Translations under genes and position numbers: made by a program
Notes under the pieces: generated by a model
Told to the model about the DNA's origin: nothing
Databases searched by the model: none
What the model saw: only the letters and a program-made list of their open reading frames with translations
Source: Leptospira vanthielii serovar Holland str. Waz Holland = ATCC 700522
GTDB lineage: Bacteria; Spirochaetota; Leptospiria; Leptospirales; Leptospiraceae
Reading direction: 5' to 3'
NCBI RefSeq assembly: GCF_000332455.1
Contig: NZ_AOGY02000065.1
Span: 124,001 to 188,000 of the forward strand
Length of the DNA stretch: 64,000 nucleotides
Part shown: positions 33,993 to 42,587 of the stretch, one piece after another
How positions within the stretch are numbered: position 1 is the first letter of the stretch
Layout of the letters: the number at the start of each line of letters is the position of its first letter

Positions 33993-35414
33993 ATGAAACT
34001 CGGGGCTTCACTTTCACAACGCCAAACGCAAAAATTAGTGATGACCCAGGACTTACGTCAGTCCATTGAACTTTTGTCTTTATCTACTTTAGAACTTTCT
34101 GATAAAATCCAAAACGAACTGTTGGAAAATCCACTTTTAGATGAAGTGGGTGTAGATGAAAAAACCAAGATGCCGGAACTTTTCTCTATCGATGAAGTAA
34201 AACGATTAGAGAAACTAAATCATGAAAAAAGTACAGATGTCAATTGGCAGGATTCCTATTCATTAGAAGGTCCCAGGTCTTATGATACAGAAGCGAGTGA
34301 CAGAAACCAAAAATATATCGAGTCATCCACTCGTGGAGAAACTTTAGAAGAACATTTGTTAAACCAATTACGAATGATCAAACTTACTAAGTTGGAGTTT
34401 GAAATTGGTGAAGTTCTCATCAGTATGATCGATGATAAAGGATTTATCACTGATGATTTAGGCATTGTTTCCAAGGAAATGGGATATCCAGAGGCAAAAG
34501 TTAGACGAGTTTTACAAGTGGTGAATGAACTAGATCCTATCGGTATTGGCGCCAAGGATATGCAAGAAACCCTTCTCATCCAAGGGAAAATCCTTTTTCC
34601 TGATAATACTCTTCTGCACCAATTGATTGGCGAATTTTTATCAGACTTAGAAAAAGTAGATTATAAAAAAATTGCCAAAAACCTCAAAATCACGGAAGAA
34701 GAAATCTTAACACTCGCACGTTTGATAAAAAAATTAGAACCTTATCCTGCCACTACCTACCAAGGAAGGAAGGTGGATTATGTGGTAGCAGATGTTGTTG
34801 TTAAGGAAGTGGGCAGTGAGTTTAATATTTTTATCAATGATGAATGGTTACCAAAACTATCCATCCAAGAAGAATACAGAGAACTATTAAACCATAAACT
34901 CCCTCCCAAAGAGAAAGAATATTTTCAAACTAAATATAGTTCAGCACAATGGCTCATTCGTTCCATTCAACAACGAAGGCAAACCTTACAACGAGTCGTA
35001 AGTTGTATCATTGATTTTCAGGTTGATTTTTTTCGGGGAGGGATTGGATTTATCAAACCTTTAACATTAAAGGAAGTTGCTGAAAAACTAAACCTTCATG
35101 AATCTACAATTTCTCGTATAACAACAAATAAATACATTCAAACTACCTGGGGAATTTTTGAACTTAAATGGTTTTTTTCTTCTGGAGTTAAGTCCACAGA
35201 AGGAGGAAAGGAAAGTTCAAAAAAAATTCATGAAATCATTCGTAATTTGGTGAAAGAGGAAAATGAGAATAATCCTCTGTCAGACCAAGACATCGTTGAA
35301 CTTATGGAGAAAAAAGGAATTGAAATTGCCCGTCGGACAGTCGCAAAGTATAGAAAGGTCTTAAGAATCCTTCCTTCTAACGAAAGGAAACGGATCAGTT
35401 CTCTAAAGGGGTAA
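33993..35414 (+). CDS. rpoN: RNA polymerase sigma-54 factor
   Basis: A 473-residue sigma-54. Region I starts with the Gln/Leu-rich SQRQTQKLVMTQDLRQSIELL, the core-binding domain follows, and the C-terminus has the helix-turn-helix and the RpoN box (ARRTVAKYRK, here IARRTVAKYRKVL). It directs transcription from -24/-12 promoters and needs AAA+ activators. It is co-located with hprK, HPr and an NtrY/NtrX pair; that NtrX lacks the motif normally needed to activate sigma-54. I saw no clear -24/-12 site in the window. Confidence 0.96.
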   Translation: MKLGASLSQRQTQKLVMTQDLRQSIELLSLSTLELSDKIQNELLENPLLDEVGVDEKTKMPELFSIDEVKRLEKLNHEKSTDVNWQDSYSLEGPRSYDTEASDRNQKYIESSTRGETLEEHLLNQLRMIKLTKLEFEIGEVLISMIDDKGFITDDLGIVSKEMGYPEAKVRRVLQVVNELDPIGIGAKDMQETLLIQGKILFPDNTLLHQLIGEFLSDLEKVDYKKIAKNLKITEEEILTLARLIKKLEPYPATTYQGRKVDYVVADVVVKEVGSEFNIFINDEWLPKLSIQEEYRELLNHKLPPKEKEYFQTKYSSAQWLIRSIQQRRQTLQRVVSCIIDFQVDFFRGGIGFIKPLTLKEVAEKLNLHESTISRITTNKYIQTTWGIFELKWFFSSGVKSTEGGKESSKKIHEIIRNLVKEENENNPLSDQDIVELMEKKGIEIARRTVAKYRKVLRILPSNERKRISSLKG

Positions 35415-35418
35415 ACCA

Positions 35419-36387
35419 ATGCCAGTTCCTGGGATCACTGTTGACACGATTTTACGAGATCATGATGATCTTCAATTGATTTTGATTACTGGAGAAGCCG
35501 GACTTACCAACCGGATCAACAACGCAGAAATCAATCGCCCCGGGCTTTCCCTTACGGGGTTTTTCGACTTTTTTGCTAATGACCGCATCCAAATTTTAGG
35601 AAAAGGAGAATGGGCCTATCTTAACTCATTATCAGAAGATAAACTCCATGAAATCACCGAGAAATTTTTTGAATTCCATTTGAATTGTATCATTTATACA
35701 CATGGGAACGAACCACAAATTCCTTTTGTGGAAAGAGCCAAATCGAAAGGGATCCCACTTTTTAAAACAGAAATTGCAACCCATCGTTTCATCACACTTA
35801 TCTCCCAAATTTTAGACAGAGCCCTTGCTCCGAGGACCATGCGTCATGGTGTTCTTATTGAAGTTTTTGGAATTGGAACTTTACTGACTGGGCGATCCGG
35901 TGTTGGAAAAAGTGAAACAGCACTTGAACTTATTGAACGTGGTCATAGACTTGTAGCCGATGATATGGTAGAGATTCGTCGCCTAAGTGAAAGTTATTTG
36001 ATTGGATCTTGTTCTGATCTACTTCGCCATCATATGGAAATTCGGGGTTTGGGGATTTTGAACATTAAAGATTTGTTTGGTGTTGGTTCTGTTCGTGATC
36101 ATAAACTCATTGAACTCATTATAAATTTAAAAGAATGGGAAGAACAAACCTCTGGAGAATATGAACGAACCGGAATCGAACAAAGTATGGAAGAAATCCT
36201 CGGAGTTTCTGTTCCCTATATCGAAATCCCTGTCAAACCAGGAAGGAATATTCCTATTATTGTTGAAACGGCAGCAATGAACCAACGTTTGCGTAAAATG
36301 GGAAAAAATAGTGCTAAAGAATTTTCTAATAAACTAAATACATACATACAACAGAGTGCCATTGAAACAAATCCAATTAAAGATTAG
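35419..36387 (+). CDS. hprK: HPr kinase/phosphorylase
   Basis: A 322-residue HprK. It phosphorylates HPr on a serine using ATP and reverses this with phosphate. The P-loop GRSGVGKSETALELI, the phosphorylase/kinase segment LVADDMVEIRR and the family signature EIRGLGILNIKDLFGVGSV are intact. AAGGGG lies 7 nt before the ATG. The gene for its substrate HPr overlaps its end by 32 nt. No enzyme I or enzyme II gene is in the window, so a regulatory PTS role is plausible. Confidence 0.95.
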   Translation: MPVPGITVDTILRDHDDLQLILITGEAGLTNRINNAEINRPGLSLTGFFDFFANDRIQILGKGEWAYLNSLSEDKLHEITEKFFEFHLNCIIYTHGNEPQIPFVERAKSKGIPLFKTEIATHRFITLISQILDRALAPRTMRHGVLIEVFGIGTLLTGRSGVGKSETALELIERGHRLVADDMVEIRRLSESYLIGSCSDLLRHHMEIRGLGILNIKDLFGVGSVRDHKLIELIINLKEWEEQTSGEYERTGIEQSMEEILGVSVPYIEIPVKPGRNIPIIVETAAMNQRLRKMGKNSAKEFSNKLNTYIQQSAIETNPIKD

Positions 36388-36637
36388 AGAAGACAGCAGT
36401 GGGTTACATGCAAGACCGGCATCGTTATTTGTTAGGGTAGCAGCAAGTTTTCCTTGTGAAATTTTTGTAGTTAAAGATGACATAGAAGTCAATGGAAAAT
36501 CCATTATGGGCCTTATGATGTTAGCATTAGGACCAGGTTCTGAATTTTATGTTAAGGCAGATGGAAAACGAGAAGAGGAGGCACTTCTTGCTTTAGAGGT
36601 TTTGGTTGCGCAAAATTTTGAAACCAATGCAACTTAA
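36356..36637 (+). CDS. HPr-like phosphocarrier protein
   Basis: A 93-residue HPr. SSGLHARPASLFV has the histidine phosphorylated by enzyme I, and VNGKSIMGLMML has the serine phosphorylated by HprK. Starting at GTG 36356 the histidine is residue 18; a TTG at 36362 would place it at 16, the usual position, and is equally plausible. It lies between hprK and an NtrY-like kinase, overlapping both, which fits a nitrogen or carbon regulatory role rather than bulk sugar uptake. Confidence 0.9.
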   Translation: MPLKQIQLKIREDSSGLHARPASLFVRVAASFPCEIFVVKDDIEVNGKSIMGLMMLALGPGSEFYVKADGKREEEALLALEVLVAQNFETNAT

Positions 36638-38450
36638 ATTTTTAAAAATACTTCCGCGTTTGTCTGATGAAAACAGATACTATTTACGCGATATTTTTAT
36701 CTTTTTCCTCACTTTAGGAGTTTCCATTGGTTTTTCTGAATTAGTTTTCTTCAGACAAGAGGAAGATATATCCTTCTTCTCGAAACTCGATACTTATTTA
36801 TTTATCCTGATTCCTTTTTTCATCCTCTCACTCATTTTAAGTTATGTTTATCGCAATCGCCGAAACAGAGAAACTGGAAAAATACGGAGTTCTATTCGCT
36901 ACCGCCTAACGCTTGCTTTTTTGTTTGTGGCCCTTGTTCCATCTTTACCTATTTTCATCCTTTCCTCTAATCTTACGGGTAAACTCATCGAAGGTTTCTA
37001 CCGAGTGGATATTTCCAATGCACTTCGTTCGGCGAATTTGATTGTCGAAAATGAAGAAAAGGGAACCGAGACAGAATTTATCGAAAAAGTGAATACATTG
37101 CGTTCGAGGTTATTTGGACTAAACACTGATGGATACACCGTTTTCCGGAAAGGTGTGGAAAATGGGTTGTTTGAAAAAAATGAATACTATTTGGGGTTTG
37201 TGGAATCGAAAAAACTTCGTTTTGAATCTAGAGGTTTGTTCCGCAGTATTGAGGGGCTTGATTTTATAGAATCAAAACGTCCCGGTATTTTTGTCAGTCG
37301 TTTGTATTTGAGTGATAGGTCCTATATCCTATGTAAATTTTTTTTAGAACAAGGGAAGGAAGTTTACGTAGGTCAAAGAATTCATCAAGGTATGGAAGCC
37401 GATGTTCAAAATATCGTAAATGCGACTTCCACTTATGAAAAGGTCAGCCTTTGGAAAGAAAAAATTCCTTTTAGTGTTCGTATAACGATTGCCACTTTTT
37501 CTTTTGCAATGTTTCTTATTGCAATTTTATTTTCCTTTCTATTTGCGCGTAGAATTTCAAAGCCAATCATCAACTTAGCAAATGCTACTAAAAAAGTTTC
37601 ACTCGGGGAATCTGATATTCGTTTGGAAAAAACGGAAGAAGGGGAAATGGGGATTCTCATTGATAGTTTCAATCAGATGGTCAGTGATTTGAATGCAAAG
37701 TCCGAAGAACTGATGCATACCCAAAGGATTGCAGCTTGGAAAGAAGTGGCGCAACGTATGGCCCATGAAATCAAGAACCCTCTAACACCGATTCAGTTGT
37801 CTGCCCAGAGAATCCAACGTAAATTTCAAAATCCCAAATCAGAGAATTTAGAGTCTGTCATCTTTGATGCGACGGAAACCATTATTGGCCAGGTGCGTGT
37901 ATTGGAACACCTAGTGAAAGAGTTTAGTGAATTTGCGCGTATGCCTGTTCCTGTTCTAATTAATCAAAATTTAAATCCCATTTTGGAGGAGGCGGTTGCT
38001 CTTTTTAAGGATACCACCGATATTGAGTTTGAATTGAAACTAGCTGAAAATTTGCCCGAAGTTTTTCTCGATAAACGGTTGTTTTTGGGCGTTATCAATA
38101 ACTTAATCAAAAATGCTGTTGAGGCTATCCAAACATCTGAAAATTCAAAAGAGGAAATGGATATTTTAAGCCTCAAAAGAAAAAAGATTCGTATCATGTC
38201 CAAATTACAAAAGAAGGCCCTACGGAAATCTATAGTGATTGAAATTGATGATTCCGGGCCAGGCCTGAAATCAGAATGGAGGGAAAAAATATTTGAACCT
38301 TATTTTTCTACTAAGGAAAAACATGGATCAGGTATTGGCCTTGCCATTGTTCAAAAAACAATCATTGACCATCATGGCCACATTGCTGTGGAGAATTCCA
38401 AGTTAGGTGGTTGTAAATTTAGAATTGAACTTCCTTTGGATATTCACTAA
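36606..38450 (+). CDS. ntrY: NtrY-like sensor histidine kinase
   Basis: A 614-residue membrane histidine kinase. There are three to four N-terminal hydrophobic segments (about 25-120), an extracytoplasmic domain, another helix (about 298-318, IATFSFAMFLIAILFSFLF), a HAMP domain, then the dimerisation helix MAHEIKNPLTPIQLSAQRIQ with the phospho-His and an ATPase domain with NNLIKNAVEA, DDSGPGL and GSGIGLAIV. The TTG at 36606 has AGAGG 6 nt upstream and is preferred; an ATG at 36627 is the alternative. Its stop shares a base with the regulator gene start. Confidence 0.9.
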   Translation: MRKILKPMQLKFLKILPRLSDENRYYLRDIFIFFLTLGVSIGFSELVFFRQEEDISFFSKLDTYLFILIPFFILSLILSYVYRNRRNRETGKIRSSIRYRLTLAFLFVALVPSLPIFILSSNLTGKLIEGFYRVDISNALRSANLIVENEEKGTETEFIEKVNTLRSRLFGLNTDGYTVFRKGVENGLFEKNEYYLGFVESKKLRFESRGLFRSIEGLDFIESKRPGIFVSRLYLSDRSYILCKFFLEQGKEVYVGQRIHQGMEADVQNIVNATSTYEKVSLWKEKIPFSVRITIATFSFAMFLIAILFSFLFARRISKPIINLANATKKVSLGESDIRLEKTEEGEMGILIDSFNQMVSDLNAKSEELMHTQRIAAWKEVAQRMAHEIKNPLTPIQLSAQRIQRKFQNPKSENLESVIFDATETIIGQVRVLEHLVKEFSEFARMPVPVLINQNLNPILEEAVALFKDTTDIEFELKLAENLPEVFLDKRLFLGVINNLIKNAVEAIQTSENSKEEMDILSLKRKKIRIMSKLQKKALRKSIVIEIDDSGPGLKSEWREKIFEPYFSTKEKHGSGIGLAIVQKTIIDHHGHIAVENSKLGGCKFRIELPLDIH

Positions 38451-39802
38451 TGCAGAAATTAATTTATATTTTAGATGATGAAACAGAAATTCGAAAGTCT
38501 TTACGTGTGATTTTGGAGGATGAAGATTATTCGGTGGAAGATTTTGCCAATGGAAAGGCATTACTCAAAGCTCTATCGAAAGAAAGACCATCGCTTGTTT
38601 TGTTAGACGTATGGGTGGGAAAAGAAGATGGACTCACCATTTTGGATGAATGCAAAAAACTATATCCTGGATTGCCGATCGTAATGATTTCTGGTCATGG
38701 AACCATCGAACTTGCCGTTAATGCAACAAAAAAAGGAGCCGTAGATTTTTTGGAAAAATCACTATCTATTGAGAAAGTGATCCAAACGATTGAATCTGCT
38801 TTAGAGAAAACAAAGGATACAGAGATTCCTGAATTCAAATTGGAAGTGGATGAAATTCTTGGTGAGTCCTCTTCTATCCAACGAGTTAAGTTCGCAATTT
38901 TCCAAGCGGCACAAACCAATGCTCGTGTTTTTATCTTTGGTGAAAATGGAACTGGAAAAGAGTTAACAGCAAGAGCCATCCATCAAAACTCCAAACGTAA
39001 AAATGAACCTTATATTGAATTTAATTGTGCTGAATATTCGGAAGATATCTTAGAACAAGAGTTATTTGGCTCGGAGAGTTCTGGTGTAAGTGATTCCAGT
39101 GAAATTAAAATTGGAAGATGGGAAGCGGCTCAGAATGGGACTTTATTTTTGGATGAGGTTTGTGATTTAACCCCCGCCGTACAATCCAAAGTTTTGAAAG
39201 CCATACTAGAGCAGAGATTAGACCGAGTGGGCGGAAAGGAAGCGGTGTCGGTCGATGTCCGAATCATTGCCGCCACCAATTCCAATGTGGAAGAAGCCAT
39301 TCGGGAAGGCCGCTTTCGAGAAGACTTGTATTATGCATTAAGTGTGATCCCTATGGAACTCCCCCCTCTTCGAGATAGAAACCAAGACATCCCTTTACTT
39401 GCAGAATATTATTTAAAAAAATCCATTACTGAAAACAAACTTTCATCTAAAACCATTGATCGGGAAGGACTCGATGCACTCACTTCTCATTTTTGGCCTG
39501 GAAATGTCAGGGAACTAGGAAATATTCTGGAACGACTGAGTATTCTGGTTCCAGGAGAAACCATCCGAGCAAAGGATGTAAAGGAAGCGTTACATGGATT
39601 CAAAAAAGCCAATGAAATGGTGGCTCGCGGTGATTTAAAACATGCAAAGGAAGAGTTTGAACGTCAATACATCATTAAAACATTACAAATTTGCGAGGGA
39701 AATGTGACTCGCACTTCCAAAGCATTAGGCATTGAACGCACACATTTATATAGAAAATTACGTTCCTTAAATATTTCAGTGGAACAATTGAACGAAGGTT
39801 AG
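38450..39802 (+). CDS. ntrX: NtrX-like response regulator, AAA+ domain without GAFTGA
   Basis: A 450-residue regulator with receiver domain (phospho-Asp D53, Lys in FLEKS), AAA+ domain (Walker A GENGTGKE about residue 164, arginine-finger region REDLYYALSVIP, PLRDRNQDI) and Fis-type helix-turn-helix (GNVTRTSKALGIERTHLYRK). In the place of the sigma-54-contact loop GAFTGA it has SESSGVSDSSEIKIGRW (about 207-223). It is encoded one base from its kinase. It probably binds DNA as a repressor or sigma-70 regulator, by analogy with other NtrX proteins lacking this loop. Confidence 0.9.
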   Translation: MQKLIYILDDETEIRKSLRVILEDEDYSVEDFANGKALLKALSKERPSLVLLDVWVGKEDGLTILDECKKLYPGLPIVMISGHGTIELAVNATKKGAVDFLEKSLSIEKVIQTIESALEKTKDTEIPEFKLEVDEILGESSSIQRVKFAIFQAAQTNARVFIFGENGTGKELTARAIHQNSKRKNEPYIEFNCAEYSEDILEQELFGSESSGVSDSSEIKIGRWEAAQNGTLFLDEVCDLTPAVQSKVLKAILEQRLDRVGGKEAVSVDVRIIAATNSNVEEAIREGRFREDLYYALSVIPMELPPLRDRNQDIPLLAEYYLKKSITENKLSSKTIDREGLDALTSHFWPGNVRELGNILERLSILVPGETIRAKDVKEALHGFKKANEMVARGDLKHAKEEFERQYIIKTLQICEGNVTRTSKALGIERTHLYRKLRSLNISVEQLNEG

Positions 39803-39803
39803 T

Positions 39804-40622
39804 ATGGATCAAAAATCAATCTTAACACGATTTACAGACATTCTAACAGAGGCTAAATTTTTACTTCAAAACAAGGCTGTTTCTGTTTACCGATTTCAAG
39901 AAGAACAGGATCCTAATGATTTTGTTTTTCCTTGGAAATCGAAAGTACCTGAATCTATAGAAATTCAAAAGAAACAGCAAAAGGAAAACCAAAGAAAGAA
40001 TAAAGATTTGGTAAACTTTTCCTGCACTTTTTGCCAAGGAAAACTCAGCGGAGTGCGCCAATTTCTGCACAAAGGAAGAAAACCGGTCCTTATCCTTCAC
40101 TATACAGGAGCCACGAATCCAAAAGAAAAACCTTTTACCAAAACAAAACCCAATCAAATTTTTAAGGATAAACTAACAGAAAGTAGTTGGGGAGATCTTG
40201 TTCAAACGGTGTTTGGTTTTTCCTTTGAAGAATTTTTTTACCAAGAATATCCTGCTTGTACTTTCTCTCATACGGATTCCAAAGAAACTGACTGGTCGGC
40301 TCGAGTAGAAAATTGTAAATTCCATGTAAAGGAAACGGTCGAAGAATACGGGATCAAAATGATTGTGGTTCTTGGATCTTCCGCCAAACTTTTGTTTGGA
40401 CCCGAGAAGGCCAAAGAACTTCTTGGAAAACAAATGAATTGGGATTTATCAGGTCTATCCATTCCCATTGTCACCACAAGATCTCCCGAAGCACTTGTAT
40501 TTCTTGGTGAAAAGGCCAAAAAAACAGATTCTGAATCCAATCTCTTTCAATATGGAAAAGAGAAACAAGAATTGGAAGAAAGTTTTATCACTCATCTATC
40601 ACTTTTAAAACCTTATCTCTAA
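39804..40622 (+). CDS. uracil-DNA-glycosylase-fold (family 4-like) protein with degenerate active site
   Basis: A 272-residue protein. Its layout matches family 4 uracil-DNA glycosylases: a C-x2-C pair (C74, C77), a strand then KPF in place of the uracil pocket start, C152 and C171, then IKMIVVLGSSAKLLFG, which corresponds to the IVALG-A helix. All four Fe-S cysteines are present in order. But the GE(A/G)PG motif reads HYTGATNP, and the HPS motif near the end reads RSP. So a 4Fe-4S UDG relative with altered or lost catalysis is inferred. It abuts priA. Confidence 0.6.
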   Translation: MDQKSILTRFTDILTEAKFLLQNKAVSVYRFQEEQDPNDFVFPWKSKVPESIEIQKKQQKENQRKNKDLVNFSCTFCQGKLSGVRQFLHKGRKPVLILHYTGATNPKEKPFTKTKPNQIFKDKLTESSWGDLVQTVFGFSFEEFFYQEYPACTFSHTDSKETDWSARVENCKFHVKETVEEYGIKMIVVLGSSAKLLFGPEKAKELLGKQMNWDLSGLSIPIVTTRSPEALVFLGEKAKKTDSESNLFQYGKEKQELEESFITHLSLLKPYL

Positions 40623-42574
40623 TGATCCAATACGCAGAAGTTGCTTTAAACCTTTCCTGGGAAAGTAAAACACTGACCTATGAAATTCCGCAAGGAATAG
40701 AGAATTTGGAGCGTGGAGTTCGCGTGTTTGTACCTCTTAATGGAAAGGAATGGGAGGGGGTTGTCACAGAAATCCATTCGAATGAACCTAATTACGAAAC
40801 CCTATCCATTCTAAAGGCCATTGATTCGGAACCAGTGCTTACAGAAGAACAATTGGATCTGGCTCAGTGGATGGCAGATACCTATCTGTCTTCGCTTGGT
40901 GAAGCTTTGTTTCTTATGGTTCCTAAAGGGAAAAAAAGAAAAAAACAAAATGGGACGCCAGTCCAAATCCATTCTGAACTATTACATCCGTTAAATGGAT
41001 CGCAAAATAAAGCCCTAGAAGAAATCAAAACCGGTTCGAAAGCACAAACCCATTTATTGTATGGAATTACAGGCAGTGGGAAAACCGAAGTTTATATGCA
41101 TCTTATGGCAGAGGTTTTGCGTAAACCCCAAGGGTCTGTGATTTTTCTTGTGCCAGAGATTTCTTTAACCTATCCCACTATCGCAAGGATAGAAAGAATT
41201 TTCCCCGGACAGGTGGCAGTCCTTCATTCGCATTTACGTACCTCAGAAAAGTTCCAAAACTATTTGGATTTGAAAGAGGGAAAAAAACGGATTTGTATCG
41301 GAACTCGGTCTGCTGTTTTTGCACCTTTGTCCAATATCGATCTTATCATTTTGGATGAAGAACATGACGCATCCTACAAAGAACACGGCTCTCCCCGCTA
41401 TCATGTACGCCAAGTTGCCTTACAAAGAATTGGAAAAACTGGCGGAAAACTTTTGTTAGGTTCTGCGACTCCCAGTGTGGAGATCTATTATCTTGCCAAA
41501 GCAGGTCAGATTGGTTATTCGGAACTGAAAGAACGAGCCAATCCGCAAGCCTCCCTTCCTTCTGTGGAAATTACCGATAAAAAAGAAGACTCAGACCTTC
41601 TTTCGGGGGACTTACAATTTAAAATTGCCGATCGCTTAAAAAAAGAAGAACAAACCATCATTCTCTTGAACAGGCGCGGGTACAATCCCTTCATTTATTC
41701 CACAACCACAAAAGAATTCATCCATTGTCCTAAGTGCACTGCCACCCTTTGTTATCATTCGGATAAAACTGTCAGGTGCCATCTCTGCGGTTATAAATCC
41801 ACCTTACAAAGTCTAAAAGCCATTCATGGAGATGATTTGGATCTATTTGGTGCGGGAACACAAAAATTAGAAGAGTATCTTCTTTCTCATTTTCCAAAAG
41901 CAAGGATCGAACGATTGGATCAGGATAGTTCCAAAAATAAAGAGGTCACCCGGGACGTATTGGAAAAGTTAGGCGAAGGAAATTTAGACATTCTTACCGG
42001 AACCCAAATGATCGCCAAGGGACTTGATTATGCAAACGTAACCCTTGTAGGAATCCTTAACGCCAACCATGGACTTGGGGTTCCTGACTTCCGCAGTAGT
42101 GAAAGGACGTATTCACTCATTTCCCAAGTGGCGGGTAGGGCGGGGCGGGGTGAAAAACGGGGAGAGGTGATTATCCAATCCAATGATCCAGAACACCCCG
42201 TTCTTAAAATGGCAATGGAACAGAACTATCCGGCTTTTTTTGAATGGGAACTAACTTTTAGAAGGGATTTGTTCTACCCACCTTTTTCTCGTTTGGCGAG
42301 GTTAGTTTTTCGATCCAAATACGAAGAAATTGCCAACAAACAATCTGTTTTGTATGCGGAAAACTTAAAAGAAGGGATTGATGAATCAGTCATTCTTCTT
42401 GGACCAAGCCAATGCCCTTTTTACAAAATTGATAATAACTACAGGTATCATATTTTGTTAAAATCAAAATCCATCACTACTTTACGAAATCTCCTGCGAG
42501 ATACCAAATCAAAATTTAAAGTCGATTCCAAATGTTATATTGAATACGATTTGGATCCTCTGGAACTAGTATAA
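40622..42574 (+). CDS. priA: primosomal protein N' (PriA helicase) with a single zinc site
   Basis: A 650-residue SF2 helicase that restarts replication forks. Motif I GITGSGKTEVYM, the DEEHD box, GSATPSVE and GTQMIAKGLDY are intact, with an N-terminal 3'-OH binding domain in about the first 100 residues. The cysteine insertion keeps CPKC (369-372) and CHLC (386-389), but the first and last C-x2-C pairs of the canonical eight-cysteine set are missing. It starts in a TAATG overlap with the preceding gene and precedes fmt. Confidence 0.94.
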   Translation: MIQYAEVALNLSWESKTLTYEIPQGIENLERGVRVFVPLNGKEWEGVVTEIHSNEPNYETLSILKAIDSEPVLTEEQLDLAQWMADTYLSSLGEALFLMVPKGKKRKKQNGTPVQIHSELLHPLNGSQNKALEEIKTGSKAQTHLLYGITGSGKTEVYMHLMAEVLRKPQGSVIFLVPEISLTYPTIARIERIFPGQVAVLHSHLRTSEKFQNYLDLKEGKKRICIGTRSAVFAPLSNIDLIILDEEHDASYKEHGSPRYHVRQVALQRIGKTGGKLLLGSATPSVEIYYLAKAGQIGYSELKERANPQASLPSVEITDKKEDSDLLSGDLQFKIADRLKKEEQTIILLNRRGYNPFIYSTTTKEFIHCPKCTATLCYHSDKTVRCHLCGYKSTLQSLKAIHGDDLDLFGAGTQKLEEYLLSHFPKARIERLDQDSSKNKEVTRDVLEKLGEGNLDILTGTQMIAKGLDYANVTLVGILNANHGLGVPDFRSSERTYSLISQVAGRAGRGEKRGEVIIQSNDPEHPVLKMAMEQNYPAFFEWELTFRRDLFYPPFSRLARLVFRSKYEEIANKQSVLYAENLKEGIDESVILLGPSQCPFYKIDNNYRYHILLKSKSITTLRNLLRDTKSKFKVDSKCYIEYDLDPLELV

Positions 42575-42587
42575 TAGGAAAACAAAT

